Of a stretch of DNA of 64,000 bases, positions 1-10,415 are shown piece after piece; position 1 is the stretch's first letter; every line of letters starts with the position of its first letter. Where the stretch lies: positions 1-64,000 of the forward strand of contig JALWNK010000045.1 in assembly GCA_026995935.1 (NCBI GenBank), written 5' to 3'. The notes under the pieces are model-generated. The model made no database searches. It was not told the origin of the DNA and saw only the letters and a list, made by a program, of their open reading frames with translations. The stretch comes from Deltaproteobacteria bacterium (GTDB lineage: Bacteria; Desulfobacterota; Dissulfuribacteria; Dissulfuribacterales; QOAL01). The translations under genes and the position numbers were made by a program.

Positions 1-8
1 CTTGCTCC

Positions 9-26
9 CTGACATTTTCATGTCAG
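9..26. repeat. Small perfect hairpin near the window start
   Basis: CTGACAT (9-15) and ATGTCAG (20-26) form a perfect 7-bp stem with a 4-base loop. It is not followed by a clear T run on the plus strand, so its role (end of an upstream transcript, or a remnant of a mobile element) cannot be decided from the window. Confidence 0.35.
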
Positions 27-73
27 CAGGATGCCTCCGGCGGGGCGGTTCCCTAAAAAAATTAGCACATGCC

Positions 74-120
74 AAACCGGACAGTTTATTTGCTATAAAA
101 CCGGACAACTCTATTTGTTG
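74..120. repeat. Two direct copies of an AAACCGGACA..TATTTG motif
   Basis: Two imperfect direct copies of a roughly 22-base unit sit at 74-94 and 98-120. Both begin AAACCGGACA and continue into a TATTTG block, with one indel. Closely spaced repeated motifs of this kind are known at the ends of some insertion sequences, notably the IS21 family. No transposase is present in the window, so a remnant of an element end is only an inference. Confidence 0.25.
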
Positions 121-214
121 ACAACAATGTCAAATAAAGGTGGTGCATTTAATTTTTCTTTGATTTATACTGACTTGCTGTTTTCCTCAACTCTTCTCTA
201 TAAGAGACGGATAC

Positions 215-3200
215 ATGTCTTCAAAAACAGAGACCAAGGCCATTAATCTTTTGAATCTCAAAAAGGACCTTTCCACGCTTTTTCTCCCCATAATAAGGCA
301 CAGGGGCAACAGGTACGCCAAGGAAGGACGGGTGAGCCTTGAGAAGATAAACAGCAGGGCCATAAAGGCCAAGGTAAGGGGCAGCGTCTTTTACAGGGTC
401 TTTGTGGACCTCAAAGAGAAGGACAAGGGCACGGTGAGAATCGGCTGCACCTGCCCCTTTTTCAAACAGGGAATCCCCTGCAAGCACATCTGGGCATCCA
501 TAGTCGAGGCGGAAGGGTACTTCAGGCAGCACGAGGAAGAAGTCAAGGAGTCTTCCCGTTCCGTCCTGGAAGTAAACGAGATTTTTGACCCAAGGGCCTG
601 GAGCAGGCAAGGCCTTTGCCCTTGGCGGCCAGTCCAGGACTTTGTACTAAGGTATGAGGCCCTTATTAATGACAACATCATACAGATATCAGCATTTGAA
701 CAGTATATAAAAAAGAATGGAGAGCCTGGAAGGATAAGGAAGGTGCATTCAAAGGTCCTTTCAAGGCCAGGGCTTCCCAGGGCCGACAGGCTCATACTCC
801 CCTTTCTTGCATCCCTTTCCGGTTACTCCCGATTTCCCTATGGTTACGGCTTTGATCCCTTTCGGGACAACTTTAAGAGTGTGGCCCTGTCCCCGGCAGA
901 CGCTGCTACAATATTACCTCTCCTTGCTGAAACCGGAAGGTGCAAAGTTATAGGGCCTGAAGGAAAAATTTTTGCCGATCCCCTGGGCCTTCCTGCTAAC
1001 AAAAAGGCCAAATTCACCATAAGCGCCATACCTGCCAAGGCCGCCAAGGTGAAAATGGAGCCAGAGATAGCCCTGGAAAATGAAAAGGTAAAGGCCAGGG
1101 ACGTGCTCCTTGTCAACTCTTCGCCACTTATGGCCATTTACAAGGGCCTTTTGTATGAGGTGTCAGGCCCAAGCTTTGACCTGGCCCGAAGGATGGTTAA
1201 AGGCGGCATAAAAAAGGCATCAAAAAAGGAAATGCCTGAACTTGTAAGGCAGGCCATCAAGGTTTCAAGGGTTGGTCACCTTGAAATGCCTAAGGACATC
1301 CTGCCAGAGACCATAAGCAACATAAAACCCCTTGGACTTTTGGTGCTCAGGGTTTCTGACAGCGAAATCATTGGAAGCCCCTATTTTGTTTACGATGAAT
1401 TGCGGGTTGACCCGGAAACAGATGATGAACTTATCTTTAATGAGGATAAGTGGATATTCATTAAAAGGGACCTGGAGAAGGAAAGCCGTATCTTGTCTAC
1501 CATCAAGAAGAGTGGATTCAGGCGGGCTGGGAAAGGCCTTTGCCTGGACTTTGAATCTGCCCCTTACGCCTTAAGCGAGCTTGAAAAGGCGGGGCTAAGG
1601 CTTGAAGCAGAAAATGGAAGGCCCTTTAAGGCAGGAAGGGTACGCCGCATGTCCATCTCCTCTGGCATCGACTGGTTTGACATGGATGCGGAGATAGATT
1701 TTGGCACGGAATCGGTTCCCCTTCCAAGGGTGGTTGCTGCATTTCTTAAGGGAAAAAGGACCGTGAGGCTGGACTCCGGGGGAAAGGGCGTGCTTCCTTC
1801 AAGGTGGCTTGAAAAACACAGGCGCATCCTTGAGCTTGCAAGGAGTGAAAAGTCAGAAGATGGAAGCAGTGTTCTCCGCTTTCCCTCCTCCCATGCCCTT
1901 ATGATAGAACACCTCCTACAGGAGGCGCAGGAGGCAAAAACCGACCGGCACTTTGACCAAATACGAAAGAAACTTCGAAATTTCAAGGGAATAAAGCCCA
2001 TCAAGGCGCCAAGGGGCTTTAAGGGCAGGCTTCGCCCCTATCAGGAAGAGGCCCTTGGCTGGTTTCGCTTTCTTTACGAACTTGGCCTTGGAGGCATATT
2101 GGCCGATGACATGGGCTTAGGTAAGACCGTGCAGGTCCTTGCCTGGCTTAAGAGGCAAAAGGCGGCTGGCCAACATTCCACTAGCCTCATCGTTGCGCCC
2201 ACCTCCCTTGTCTTTAACTGGCAGGCAGAGGCGGAGAGGTTTACGCCAGACCTTCAAATTGCCGTCTACGTTGGTACAGGCCGGAGCAGACACCTTGAGA
2301 AAACAGAGGGCGTGGACATCATACTTACCACCTACGGAATAGTGAGAAGAGACATCAAAAAACTCAGGGACCTCACCTTTGACTACTGCATACTGGATGA
2401 GAGCCAGTATATAAAAAATCCCGACTCCCTCACCGCCAAGGCATGCAGGCTGATTCCGGCAAGACACAGGCTGTGCCTTACAGGGACTCCCATAGAAAAC
2501 CACCTTGGAGAGCTGTGGTCCCAGATGGAGTTTCTGAACCCTGGAATCCTTGGCAGGAAGGACCACTACATGGAACGGTTTGCAAAGCCTGCGGCAAATG
2601 GAAACAAGGAGGTACTTAAGACCCTCCAAAAGATCGTTGCCCCCTTTATCCTGAGACGCACAAAGGAAGAGGTGGCAAAAGAGCTTCCGGACAAGATGGA
2701 ATCCATCATCCGCTGCACCATGACCAGGGAACAGAGGGAATTTTACAGGCAGATACGCGACCACTACAAGTCGAGCATCCTGGAGACAGTGGAGAAAAAG
2801 GGCGTGGGACGCTCAAAGATGATGGTCCTTGAAGGGCTTTTGCGGCTCAGGCAGGCGGCCAACCATCCTGCCCTTCTTGGGGCAGCAGACTGTCCTTCCG
2901 GCAAATTTCAGCAGCTTCTGGAGCTCCTTTCAGAATCCATAGACGGAGGCCACAAAGTGCTCATCTTTTCCCAGTTCACCAAGATGTTAAAACTCATAAA
3001 GGATGAGCTTCTTGCCCGGAAAATCCCCTTTGAATACCTGGACGGCAGGACTCCCCAGGCAAAGCGCAAGGAGAGGGTCAAAAACTTCCAGGACAACCCG
3101 GATATCAGGGCCTTTCTCATTAGCCTTAAGGCAGGAGGATTTGGCCTCAACCTCACTGCGGCAGACTATGTCTTCATAGTTGACCCCTGGTGGAACCCGG

Positions 3201-3409
3201 CTGTGGAACTCCAGGCCATAGACCGCACCCACAGGATTGGCCAGACCAGGAAGGTGGTAACCTACAGGCTCATCTCAAAGGATTCTGTTGAGGAAAAGGT
3301 ACTGAGCCTTCAAAAGAAAAAGCAGGAGATCGTGGGCTCCATTTTAAGCGGAAGCCGCAACCTGCTCACAAATCTTACCAGAAAGGATCTGGAGATACTC
3401 TTTTCGTAA
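215..3409 (+). CDS. SNF2-family DEAD/DEAH-like helicase with N-terminal SWIM zinc finger
   Basis: This 1064-residue protein is a bacterial SNF2/RapA-type ATPase, expected to translocate on DNA or nucleoprotein in the cytoplasm. A SWIM zinc finger with the pattern CxC...CxH lies at about residues 78-91 (C78, C80, C89, H91). After a long middle region come the helicase motifs: Walker A DMGLGKT near 632-638, a DESQ Walker B variant near 727, LTGTPIEN, and motif VI (AIDRTHRIGQ) in the C-terminal RecA-like lobe around 990-1010. The ATG at 215 is the first start that keeps the conserved N-terminus; its ribosome-binding site (AGAGAC) is weak. The gene is solitary and converges on the sensor kinase downstream. 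SWIM-SNF2 proteins are often annotated only as 'helicase SNF2'; the substrate cannot be read from sequence. Confidence 0.93.
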   Translation: MSSKTETKAINLLNLKKDLSTLFLPIIRHRGNRYAKEGRVSLEKINSRAIKAKVRGSVFYRVFVDLKEKDKGTVRIGCTCPFFKQGIPCKHIWASIVEAEGYFRQHEEEVKESSRSVLEVNEIFDPRAWSRQGLCPWRPVQDFVLRYEALINDNIIQISAFEQYIKKNGEPGRIRKVHSKVLSRPGLPRADRLILPFLASLSGYSRFPYGYGFDPFRDNFKSVALSPADAATILPLLAETGRCKVIGPEGKIFADPLGLPANKKAKFTISAIPAKAAKVKMEPEIALENEKVKARDVLLVNSSPLMAIYKGLLYEVSGPSFDLARRMVKGGIKKASKKEMPELVRQAIKVSRVGHLEMPKDILPETISNIKPLGLLVLRVSDSEIIGSPYFVYDELRVDPETDDELIFNEDKWIFIKRDLEKESRILSTIKKSGFRRAGKGLCLDFESAPYALSELEKAGLRLEAENGRPFKAGRVRRMSISSGIDWFDMDAEIDFGTESVPLPRVVAAFLKGKRTVRLDSGGKGVLPSRWLEKHRRILELARSEKSEDGSSVLRFPSSHALMIEHLLQEAQEAKTDRHFDQIRKKLRNFKGIKPIKAPRGFKGRLRPYQEEALGWFRFLYELGLGGILADDMGLGKTVQVLAWLKRQKAAGQHSTSLIVAPTSLVFNWQAEAERFTPDLQIAVYVGTGRSRHLEKTEGVDIILTTYGIVRRDIKKLRDLTFDYCILDESQYIKNPDSLTAKACRLIPARHRLCLTGTPIENHLGELWSQMEFLNPGILGRKDHYMERFAKPAANGNKEVLKTLQKIVAPFILRRTKEEVAKELPDKMESIIRCTMTREQREFYRQIRDHYKSSILETVEKKGVGRSKMMVLEGLLRLRQAANHPALLGAADCPSGKFQQLLELLSESIDGGHKVLIFSQFTKMLKLIKDELLARKIPFEYLDGRTPQAKRKERVKNFQDNPDIRAFLISLKAGGFGLNLTAADYVFIVDPWWNPAVELQAIDRTHRIGQTRKVVTYRLISKDSVEEKVLSLQKKKQEIVGSILSGSRNLLTNLTRKDLEILFS

Positions 3410-3464
3410 ACTGACAGGCTGCAACAGCTCCAAAATTTTTAGTTTTTTTAACAGGAACTGTTGG

Positions 3465-6143
3465 TTATTGATCCAAAACTTCTCGAATTTTTGTAAGCAA
3501 ATCAGCAGTAGTGAATGGCTTTTGTATAAATACAATGCCTTTTTCAACAATTCCATGGTGAGCTACAATATATTCCGAATATCCTGACATATAAATTACC
3601 TTAAGTTTTTTATATTCTTTGATTAAGGTCTCAAATAGCTCTTTTCCATTCATTCCAGGCATAATTACATCAGTAAGGAGTAAATCTATCTCCTTTTTAT
3701 AATTATTTAATAGATTAATAGCTTCTTCCCCATCTGATGCTTCAATTATTTTATAACCATACTTTTCTAAAATTGTACTGGCTAGTTCCCTAACATGTTT
3801 ATCGTCTTCTACAAGTAAAATAGTTTCATGACCTTGTTTCATGAAAGTATTTTGGGATGAAGCAACTTCTGGGTTCGCATGGATATTTGAGGAACGCAGT
3901 ATTGGTAAAAATATTTTAAAGGTTGTTCCTTTACCTATGCAACTATAGACTCTTATGTGACCATTGTGTTTCTTTACTATGCCATAAACAGTAGAAAGCC
4001 CAAGACCGGTACCCTTATCCTTATCTTTGGTAGTGAAAAATGGTTCAAAAATCTTCTCGCAGGTTTCTGCATCCATTCCACAACCTGTATCGCTAACGCT
4101 TAGTAGCACGTAAGGACCCGGTTTTACATCTGGATGCCTTTTTGCGTAATTATCATCCAGTTTGGTAACCTTGGTTTCAATTATTAATACACCGCCATTG
4201 GGCATGGCATCTTGGGCGTTAACTGCCAAGTTCATTACAACTTGTTCAATCTGACCAGCATCGGCTATGATTGGAGGGATGGAAGCATCTAGTAGCAATT
4301 TGATATCAATATCTTCTCTTAATGTCCGGCGAAGGAGCTTTTCAAGATCGGACAATATCTTGTTTAAGTCCAGCTGCTCCATCATCACCGTTTGACGCCT
4401 ACTAAAGGTAAGAAGTTGCCTTACTATTCTTCGGGCTCGGTTGGCAGCTGCGATAATCTGTTCAAGGGCTGCCTTGCGGCTATCTTTTTCGTCAAATGTA
4501 TGTAGAATAAGTTCAGCATAACCGAAAATAGGAGTCAACATATTGTTCAAATCATGGGCGACACCACCTGCCAGTCTGCCAATGGATTCAAGTTTTTGGG
4601 CCTGCTGGAGCTGTTCCTTGAGGTGCTCTTTTTCTGTAAAAAGACGGATGTGTTCTGTAACATCGTGTTTAATGGCTACATAGCGGAAAAGGGTTCCCTT
4701 TTCGTCGTAAACAGGAGAGATCGTTGCATCTTCCACAAAAAAGGTTCCATCCTTACGTTTGTTTATTAACCGCCCATGCCATATCTTCCCCCAGGAAATG
4801 GTATCCCAAAGTTTTTTATAAAAGTTCCTGTCCTGCTTGCCACTTTTAAGGATACGTGGATTCCTGCCAATTGCCTCTTCACGGCTATAACCTGTTATTC
4901 TTTCAAATGCTGGATTTACATATTTGATGGTACCCTCGGTATCGGTGATGACGATGCTATCGCCTGCCTGCTCTATTGCAAACATGAGCATCTGCAGATC
5001 CCTTTCTGCCTGTTTTCGCTCAGTGATGTCTCTTCCCCAGACTACCAGACCCTTCCTTGTCCCATCATCGTTAAAGAGGGGTACCTTTATAACGTCATAC
5101 ACCTTTTCACTTCCATCAGGCAATAGAATGATTTCTTCGTTCCGTGACATATCGCCCTTCTGCCAGGTTTTTTGGTCTGTCTTTTCACATGTGAGAAAGG
5201 CCTTTTTATAGATAGGATTGGTATAATTGGCCAGTTCGGAATCTTTTTTACCCCTGTAGTCAACGTCTTTAAGGGAAAAAAGCTTTAGATCTGCATCATT
5301 GGCCTCAAGCCAACGCCCCTCCCCATCTTTAAAACAGATAATATCCGGAGTAGCATTCATGAGGGTTCTCAGCCTTTCTTCCCGTTCTTGAAGGGCAGCG
5401 GTGTAACGACGCATGCGTTTACAACTGATCCATAATCCTAGTAAGCCCAGAAGGCCAAGAAACAGGTGTGCAATAACAATCTGGATACGCCTACGCCAAA
5501 GCGTCATTGAATAAGGTTTAAATGGCTCAGCCAAACTGACTTCACCTAAAATATCTCCCTTGTGAACACCATGAACTGAATGACATTTTAGGCACTCTTC
5601 ATTAGCAAACAGTGGCCATGCCACTCTCAAATATTTCAAACCACCGATGTCTTGTATTGAACTTAGTTCCCTGGAACCACTTGTGAAAAAACTTATTGCT
5701 TTCTTTTCCCAGAGATCTGCCAAGGAATCTTCTTGGAGGTGGTTTATGCCAACAATATGAAGTCTAAAGCCATTTTTCTCCATGCTATGATCAAAAATAC
5801 GCTGAACTAAAGACACATGATCCAGCCACGTTAAATGTGCTGATAAATCTGCATTAACAGACCCTGGAGAACCTTGAGCCATTAAGGAAACAGGTGAGTC
5901 ATCGTTCCGGATCGGCACATATACGCCACCATAGGCGGAAGACCATTTAAGGCAAGAGAGCACATTTTGTAATGACGAAATGACTGTTTTTTTTGCACTG
6001 GTTATTACAGTTCTATTTATCTCCATCCAATTCCATATTAAGGATATACTTACGATAGTTATCCAAAATATGGCGACTATGGAGGTTTGGGCTTTACCAG
6101 GCTGTTTTGAATTTAACAGCCATTCACATCCTTGTTGTGACAT
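3465..6143 (-). CDS. Hybrid sensor histidine kinase with periplasmic heme-type sensor, two PAS domains and receiver
   Basis: The 892-residue protein has a transmembrane segment at about 21-39, a periplasmic region of about 180 residues resembling DUF3365 (Tll0287-like) with a CLKCH heme-binding motif at 184-188, and a second transmembrane segment near 220-240. Two PAS domains follow (about 258-370 and 385-500), then a HisKA dimerisation helix with the phospho-acceptor His in [10 protein letters not shown], an HATPase domain with the G boxes TGLGLST, and a C-terminal receiver whose acceptor is the Asp in [13 protein letters not shown] heme-linked signal such as redox state or a small gas is a reasonable inference for the DUF3365 part. 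The gene is clearly richer in AT codons than its neighbours, which suggests acquisition by transfer. No partner regulator lies next to it. Confidence 0.93.
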   Translation of the reverse strand: MSQQGCEWLLNSKQPGKAQTSIVAIFWITIVSISLIWNWMEINRTVITSAKKTVISSLQNVLSCLKWSSAYGGVYVPIRNDDSPVSLMAQGSPGSVNADLSAHLTWLDHVSLVQRIFDHSMEKNGFRLHIVGINHLQEDSLADLWEKKAISFFTSGSRELSSIQDIGGLKYLRVAWPLFANEECLKCHSVHGVHKGDILGEVSLAEPFKPYSMTLWRRRIQIVIAHLFLGLLGLLGLWISCKRMRRYTAALQEREERLRTLMNATPDIICFKDGEGRWLEANDADLKLFSLKDVDYRGKKDSELANYTNPIYKKAFLTCEKTDQKTWQKGDMSRNEEIILLPDGSEKVYDVIKVPLFNDDGTRKGLVVWGRDITERKQAERDLQMLMFAIEQAGDSIVITDTEGTIKYVNPAFERITGYSREEAIGRNPRILKSGKQDRNFYKKLWDTISWGKIWHGRLINKRKDGTFFVEDATISPVYDEKGTLFRYVAIKHDVTEHIRLFTEKEHLKEQLQQAQKLESIGRLAGGVAHDLNNMLTPIFGYAELILHTFDEKDSRKAALEQIIAAANRARRIVRQLLTFSRRQTVMMEQLDLNKILSDLEKLLRRTLREDIDIKLLLDASIPPIIADAGQIEQVVMNLAVNAQDAMPNGGVLIIETKVTKLDDNYAKRHPDVKPGPYVLLSVSDTGCGMDAETCEKIFEPFFTTKDKDKGTGLGLSTVYGIVKKHNGHIRVYSCIGKGTTFKIFLPILRSSNIHANPEVASSQNTFMKQGHETILLVEDDKHVRELASTILEKYGYKIIEASDGEEAINLLNNYKKEIDLLLTDVIMPGMNGKELFETLIKEYKKLKVIYMSGYSEYIVAHHGIVEKGIVFIQKPFTTADLLTKIREVLDQ

Positions 6144-6657
6144 TTAAAAATACCTTAAATATCCAACACAAATATATCTCTCGTTTACTACAACTGTTTT
6201 GAAACTCGTAATATAAAAAGTTAAATTTATATAAATATAATAATTTGAGCTAAAAATAACCAAAAGAAAACAAATGAATTCCTTTAGTTATTAATTCATT
6301 AACTATCTTTTATTTTAATCATGCCTATGACGATTATTATTTGAAAAACAATATTAATATCGCTAGTCACTGTTTATAGATTTTGGGGTTTCAATTTTTG
6401 AACATGTTACAATTATAAGCTTAAAATTATTTCTGTCAATTTGACAAATCTAAGCTAAAGATATGATCGCAAATAGCATGCCGATTTTATATAGAGAAAT
6501 ATTTCCAAAATTGATTAATAGGGAACGAGGGAGAATAATTTAAAACACGAAAGAGACCAGAACCAGCACTATTTGCTATTTCAAAATCCTAAAATATACA
6601 ATTGAATTCATCAATTAATAGTCCAAACAACCTTGAAATGGTACTTAAGTTAGAAGC
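6144..6657. other. AT-rich intergenic region, no gene seen
   Basis: This 514-bp stretch is strongly AT-rich and has stops in all frames. It should contain the promoter of the leftward sensor kinase at its left edge. No RNA gene, repeat or convincing hairpin was recognised, and the 3' end of the mutarotase gene abuts its right edge. Confidence 0.6.
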
Positions 6658-7494
6658 CTAAATTGATTCAAGACCGATCTTCATCTCCAGCGTAACCACT
6701 TCTCCAGGCCCACAAACTACCTGTTCATCAACACCATTTGCAGCCGCCAAACACATCATGTTCCTGAATCCGTCATCTGGAATGTCAGGTATCTGCCTTG
6801 CCTTTTCCTCCCACGGATTCCATACAACCGTTGATTCGCTCCCCTGCTTGTTCATGTGTATTTTCCGGCCTATACGCTTATCCACCAGACAGCAACTGTC
6901 TGAGTGGCGGTAGATGCGCTCAGTCTCTCCTTTGACCACTACCGGCCCATTCTGCACCCTGGTCTCACCACTAACCTTGTCCACGTATTCGTGGCCCTCG
7001 AGCCCCTCAACTTCAACACCCTCGATATCACCAATAAAGAAATAGGCGCTGATGGCCTGACTTATCTCAAAGGGCCTGTCATCCAGGTTTTTTGTGACAA
7101 GCCTTACCTTAAGCGCCTTTGAAACCTCAACGCTCAGGGTGAGCTCAAACCTGTAGGGCCACATCTTTCTGGTCTCTTCTGTGTCCCTGAGCTTAAAAGA
7201 TGAAGCCGTTACCCCTTTTCCGGTTTCTGCAAAGTCCTCAAGTTCCCAGGGCATGACCTTGGCAAATCCGTGCCTGGGCATGGAGGCATCGGTTGGATGG
7301 ACGCCAAACCAGGGCCAGCAAACGGGCATTCCGCCCCTTAGCGGCTTTCCCATTTCGTAGGTTGCAGAAGGGCTCACCCAGAGGACAGGGGCCTCACCCA
7401 CCCTGTCAAAACCGAAGACCTGTGCGCCGTTCTGGGCAACCTTCACGCTTGCGTTACAGTTTGAGACGTCAAGATACGGAAAATTTACTGCCAT
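6658..7494 (-). CDS. D-hexose-6-phosphate mutarotase (YeaD-type aldose-1-epimerase fold)
   Basis: The 278-residue protein matches the galactose-mutarotase-like family that interconverts alpha and beta anomers of glucose-6-phosphate and related sugar phosphates in the cytoplasm. The family signature GMPVCWPWFGVHP is present near residues 54-66, followed by PRHGFAK with the catalytic His, and by a C-terminal VVWNPWEEKA block close to where the family carries substrate-binding residues. Length is usual for the YeaD group. It lies about 70 bp downstream of mnmG on the same strand and may be the last gene of the mazG-mnmG transcript, although the two have no obvious functional link. Confidence 0.85.
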   Translation of the reverse strand: MAVNFPYLDVSNCNASVKVAQNGAQVFGFDRVGEAPVLWVSPSATYEMGKPLRGGMPVCWPWFGVHPTDASMPRHGFAKVMPWELEDFAETGKGVTASSFKLRDTEETRKMWPYRFELTLSVEVSKALKVRLVTKNLDDRPFEISQAISAYFFIGDIEGVEVEGLEGHEYVDKVSGETRVQNGPVVVKGETERIYRHSDSCCLVDKRIGRKIHMNKQGSESTVVWNPWEEKARQIPDIPDDGFRNMMCLAAANGVDEQVVCGPGEVVTLEMKIGLESI

Positions 7495-7567
7495 GGGTCA
7501 TGTCCTTTCTTTTTGATGCTACAGACTACGGTTGAAGGGTGAGAAGGTAAAGAAAAATCTCGCCCCA

Positions 7568-9439
7568 TCACAAAAGCCCCTGCTTTTTTAGATATATCTG
7601 GATGGCAGTAAGGGCCGCAGGGGTTATACCAGAGATGCGAGAGGCCCTTCCAAGGCTTTCAGGCCTGACTCTTGAAAGCTTTTCCACCACCTCCCGGGAA
7701 AGCCCTGGGATTGTGGCAAAATCAAGCCCTTCCGGTATCCTCACTTCTTCCCACCTCTTAAACCTTGCCACCTCCTCTTCCTGACGTTTTATGTAGCCCT
7801 GATACTTTGCCTCTATTTCCACCTGATCCGCAATGTCGGAAGGAGGTGGCTCTATCCCAAGAAAGGCGCAGAGAGTGGAAAGGCCAATCTCTGGCCTTTT
7901 TAGAAGTTCAAGAGCGGAAAGACCCTGTTTAAGGGGAGATGACCCAATGGATTCAAGCCATCTATTTACTCCTTCTGACGGGCTGATCCTTGTTTCTGAA
8001 AGCCTTTTCATGAATTCCTTAAAAAGCGCATACCTTTTGTTAAATCTCTCCCACTGTTCATCCCCCACAAGGCCGATCTTCCTGCCAATGGGAGTAAGAC
8101 GCATTGCTGCGTTATCCTCCCTCAGAAGGAGCCTGTATTCGGCGCGAGAAGTGAACATCCTGTAGGGCTCCCTGGTTCCCTTGGTGACAAGGTCATCTAT
8201 CAGAACTCCAATATAGGCCTGACTCCTGTCAAGGATTACAGGCTCCTCATCCCTCACTGCGCGCGCCGCATTTATCCCAGCCATTATGCCCTGGGCCGCA
8301 GCCTCCTCATAACCCGATGTGCCGTTGATCTGGCCTGCAAAGTAAAGGCCCCTAATAAGCCTTGTTTCAAGGCTTGGCCTTAGCTGCACAGGGTCGCAGT
8401 AGTCATATTCAATGGCGTAGCCTGGACGAAGGATTTTCGCGTTTTCAAGGCCCTTTATGGAGCGAACCATCTCAATTTGAACGTCAATAGGGAGGCTTGT
8501 GGCAATGCCGTTTGGATAGACCTCCACGGTTTTTAGCCCTTCAGGCTCAAGAAATATCTGGTGCCTGGGCCTGTCCCTGAACCTGAAGACCTTGTCCTCA
8601 ATGGATGGACAGTAGCGTGCCCCCACCCCCTCTATTACACCGGTAAAAAGGGGGGATCGGTCAAGGCCCTTTAAAATGGCCTCATGGGTCTTCTCATTGG
8701 TGTAGGTGATAAAGCAGGGGCACTGGGGAAGGGTGATCTCATCTGTCATTATGGAAAAGTGTGGAGGAGGATCGTCCCCGTCCTGGCGCTCAAGGCCGCT
8801 GTAGTCAATGCGCTGGGCATGAAGCCTAGGGGTGGTTCCCGTCTTTAGCCTTCCCATTTCAAAGCCCAGCTCCTTGAGACACCTTGAAAGCCTGTTTGAG
8901 GGCGGATCTCCCAGGCGGCCGGCAGGAAAATTCTTAAGGCCAATGTGGATTAACCCCCGCAGAAAAGTGCCAGTGGTCACTATCACCTTGTCTGCGTGTA
9001 TCTCCTGGCCAATGGTTGTCTCTATTCCGTAAACCATGCCTTCCTTCACAAGAAGCCTTGCAACCATGGCCTGGACAATGTCCAGGTGGGGCTGCCTCTC
9101 TGTGACCTCCTTCATCCTTAGCCTGTAAAGGAGCCTGTCAGACTGGGCGCGCCTTGCCCGTACGGCCGGACCCTTTGACATGTTAAGACGCCTGAACTGT
9201 ATGCCAGTGGCGTCGGTGTTTCTTGCCATCTCTCCGCCAAGGGCGTCTATCTCGCACACAAGGTGCCCCTTTGCAAGACCACCTATGGCAGGGTTGCAGC
9301 TCATGGCAGCTATGCAGTCAAGATTTATGGTAATAAGACACGTCTCCACCCCAAGACGCGAGGCGGCAAGGGCGGCCTCACAGCCGGCATGGCCTGCCCC
9401 AACCACAATTACGCCATATTTTTTGGGAAAGACAGACAC
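7568..9439 (-). CDS. mnmG: tRNA uridine-5-carboxymethylaminomethyl(34) synthesis enzyme MnmG
   Basis: At 623 residues this is a full-length MnmG (GidA), the FAD-dependent partner of MnmE that installs the carboxymethylaminomethyl group on U34 of certain tRNAs. The N-terminus carries the dinucleotide-binding loop VVGAGHAGCEAA at about 11-22. The family motifs CNPAIGGLAKGHL and GTSGYEEAAAQG are present, and the C-terminal helical domain (TIPGLSREVVEKL) is complete. The start lies 3 bp after the stop of mazG, so the two are almost certainly co-transcribed. MnmE is not in this window. Confidence 0.97.
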   Translation of the reverse strand: MSVFPKKYGVIVVGAGHAGCEAALAASRLGVETCLITINLDCIAAMSCNPAIGGLAKGHLVCEIDALGGEMARNTDATGIQFRRLNMSKGPAVRARRAQSDRLLYRLRMKEVTERQPHLDIVQAMVARLLVKEGMVYGIETTIGQEIHADKVIVTTGTFLRGLIHIGLKNFPAGRLGDPPSNRLSRCLKELGFEMGRLKTGTTPRLHAQRIDYSGLERQDGDDPPPHFSIMTDEITLPQCPCFITYTNEKTHEAILKGLDRSPLFTGVIEGVGARYCPSIEDKVFRFRDRPRHQIFLEPEGLKTVEVYPNGIATSLPIDVQIEMVRSIKGLENAKILRPGYAIEYDYCDPVQLRPSLETRLIRGLYFAGQINGTSGYEEAAAQGIMAGINAARAVRDEEPVILDRSQAYIGVLIDDLVTKGTREPYRMFTSRAEYRLLLREDNAAMRLTPIGRKIGLVGDEQWERFNKRYALFKEFMKRLSETRISPSEGVNRWLESIGSSPLKQGLSALELLKRPEIGLSTLCAFLGIEPPPSDIADQVEIEAKYQGYIKRQEEEVARFKRWEEVRIPEGLDFATIPGLSREVVEKLSRVRPESLGRASRISGITPAALTAIQIYLKKQGLL

Positions 9440-9442
9440 CTG

Positions 9443-10270
9443 TTACTTTACCTCCTGCCAGTAGGATTCAAGCGCAGATATATCCATTTCGCGCATTTCC
9501 TTTCCGTCCTGCCTTATCCTCTCCTCCATCTTCTCAAACCTGTCCACAAACTTTTTAAGGGCCTTCTTTAGTACCTCTTCCGGGTTGAGCTCAAGCTTTC
9601 TTGCAAGGTTGGCAGCTGTAAAAAGGAGATCGCCAAGCTCATCTTCAATGGCCCCTCCATCCCCTGACTTCATGGCTTCTTCAAGCTCCCCTGTCTCTTC
9701 CCTGAGCTTTTCGAGGACCTCTTCCGGCCTCTTCCAGTCAAAACCCACACGGGATGCACGCTCACCCAGCCGAAAGGCCCTCTGAAGGGCAGGCAGCACG
9801 AGTGGGAGATTGCCAAGGCTGCTCTTTTTCCTTCCCTTTTTCTCCTGTTCCCTGTCCTTTATGGCCTGCCAGTTAACCACAACGTCCCCAGAACCCCTGA
9901 CCTTCACGTCTCCAAATATGTGGGGATGCCGCCTTATCATCTTTTCCCTGATGGAAAAAAGGGCCTCTGCCAAGCTGAAGTCCCTTCTTTCCTCAAAAAG
10001 GTCTGCAAGGAAAAGGAGCAGGAAGAAAAGGTCACCAAGCTCCTCCTTGACCTCCTGGGCATCCTTCTTGTCTATGGCCTCGTAAAGCTCATAGGCCTCC
10101 TCCAGCATGTACTTTTTTATGCTCTTAGGCGTCTGTTCCCTGTCCCACGGACATCCATCCGGGGCGCGAAGGCGCTTTAAGACCTTTAGAAGTTCAACGA
10201 ACTCGTCCACTTCCCTAGCAAAATCCCTTTTGTCCAATGACTCTTCTTTCAATCTCGTCTCTCCATGCAT
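9443..10270 (-). CDS. mazG: Nucleoside triphosphate pyrophosphohydrolase MazG
   Basis: This is a two-domain MazG of 275 residues, an all-alpha NTP pyrophosphohydrolase thought to clear non-canonical or excess NTPs. Both MazG repeats show the metal-binding pattern: EEAYELYEAIDKKD with EELGDLFF in the first half, and EETGELEEAM with EDELGDLLF in the second. The sequence PDGCPWDREQT at the start of the first domain is typical of the family. The first ATG gives an N-terminal extension of about 20 residues; there is no clear ribosome-binding site before it, and an internal TTG at codon 12 is an alternative start. The gene is divergent from hisHF and directly precedes mnmG. Confidence 0.93.
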   Translation of the reverse strand: MHGETRLKEESLDKRDFAREVDEFVELLKVLKRLRAPDGCPWDREQTPKSIKKYMLEEAYELYEAIDKKDAQEVKEELGDLFFLLLFLADLFEERRDFSLAEALFSIREKMIRRHPHIFGDVKVRGSGDVVVNWQAIKDREQEKKGRKKSSLGNLPLVLPALQRAFRLGERASRVGFDWKRPEEVLEKLREETGELEEAMKSGDGGAIEDELGDLLFTAANLARKLELNPEEVLKKALKKFVDRFEKMEERIRQDGKEMREMDISALESYWQEVK

Positions 10271-10403
10271 CTTGATTGATCAGGTGAGTTTAGAAAAAAA
10301 TATGGATTTCTGCCACCACAATAAGTTGCTGCCTTCTCTTCTGTCTCCTTTATTTTTGTGCCTTGCCATTGTATCTTCCTGCAGGAAAATCAACTTTACA
10401 CGG

Positions 10404-10409
10404 CAGGTG
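10404..10409 (+). promoter_or_regulatory. Ribosome-binding site that fixes the hisHF start
   Basis: AGGTGA lies 6 bases before the ATG at 10416. An open frame continues upstream to 10107 but it runs antisense to mazG and has no such site, so 10416 is the start of the fused gene. Confidence 0.6.
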
Positions 10410-10415
10410 ACGGAC

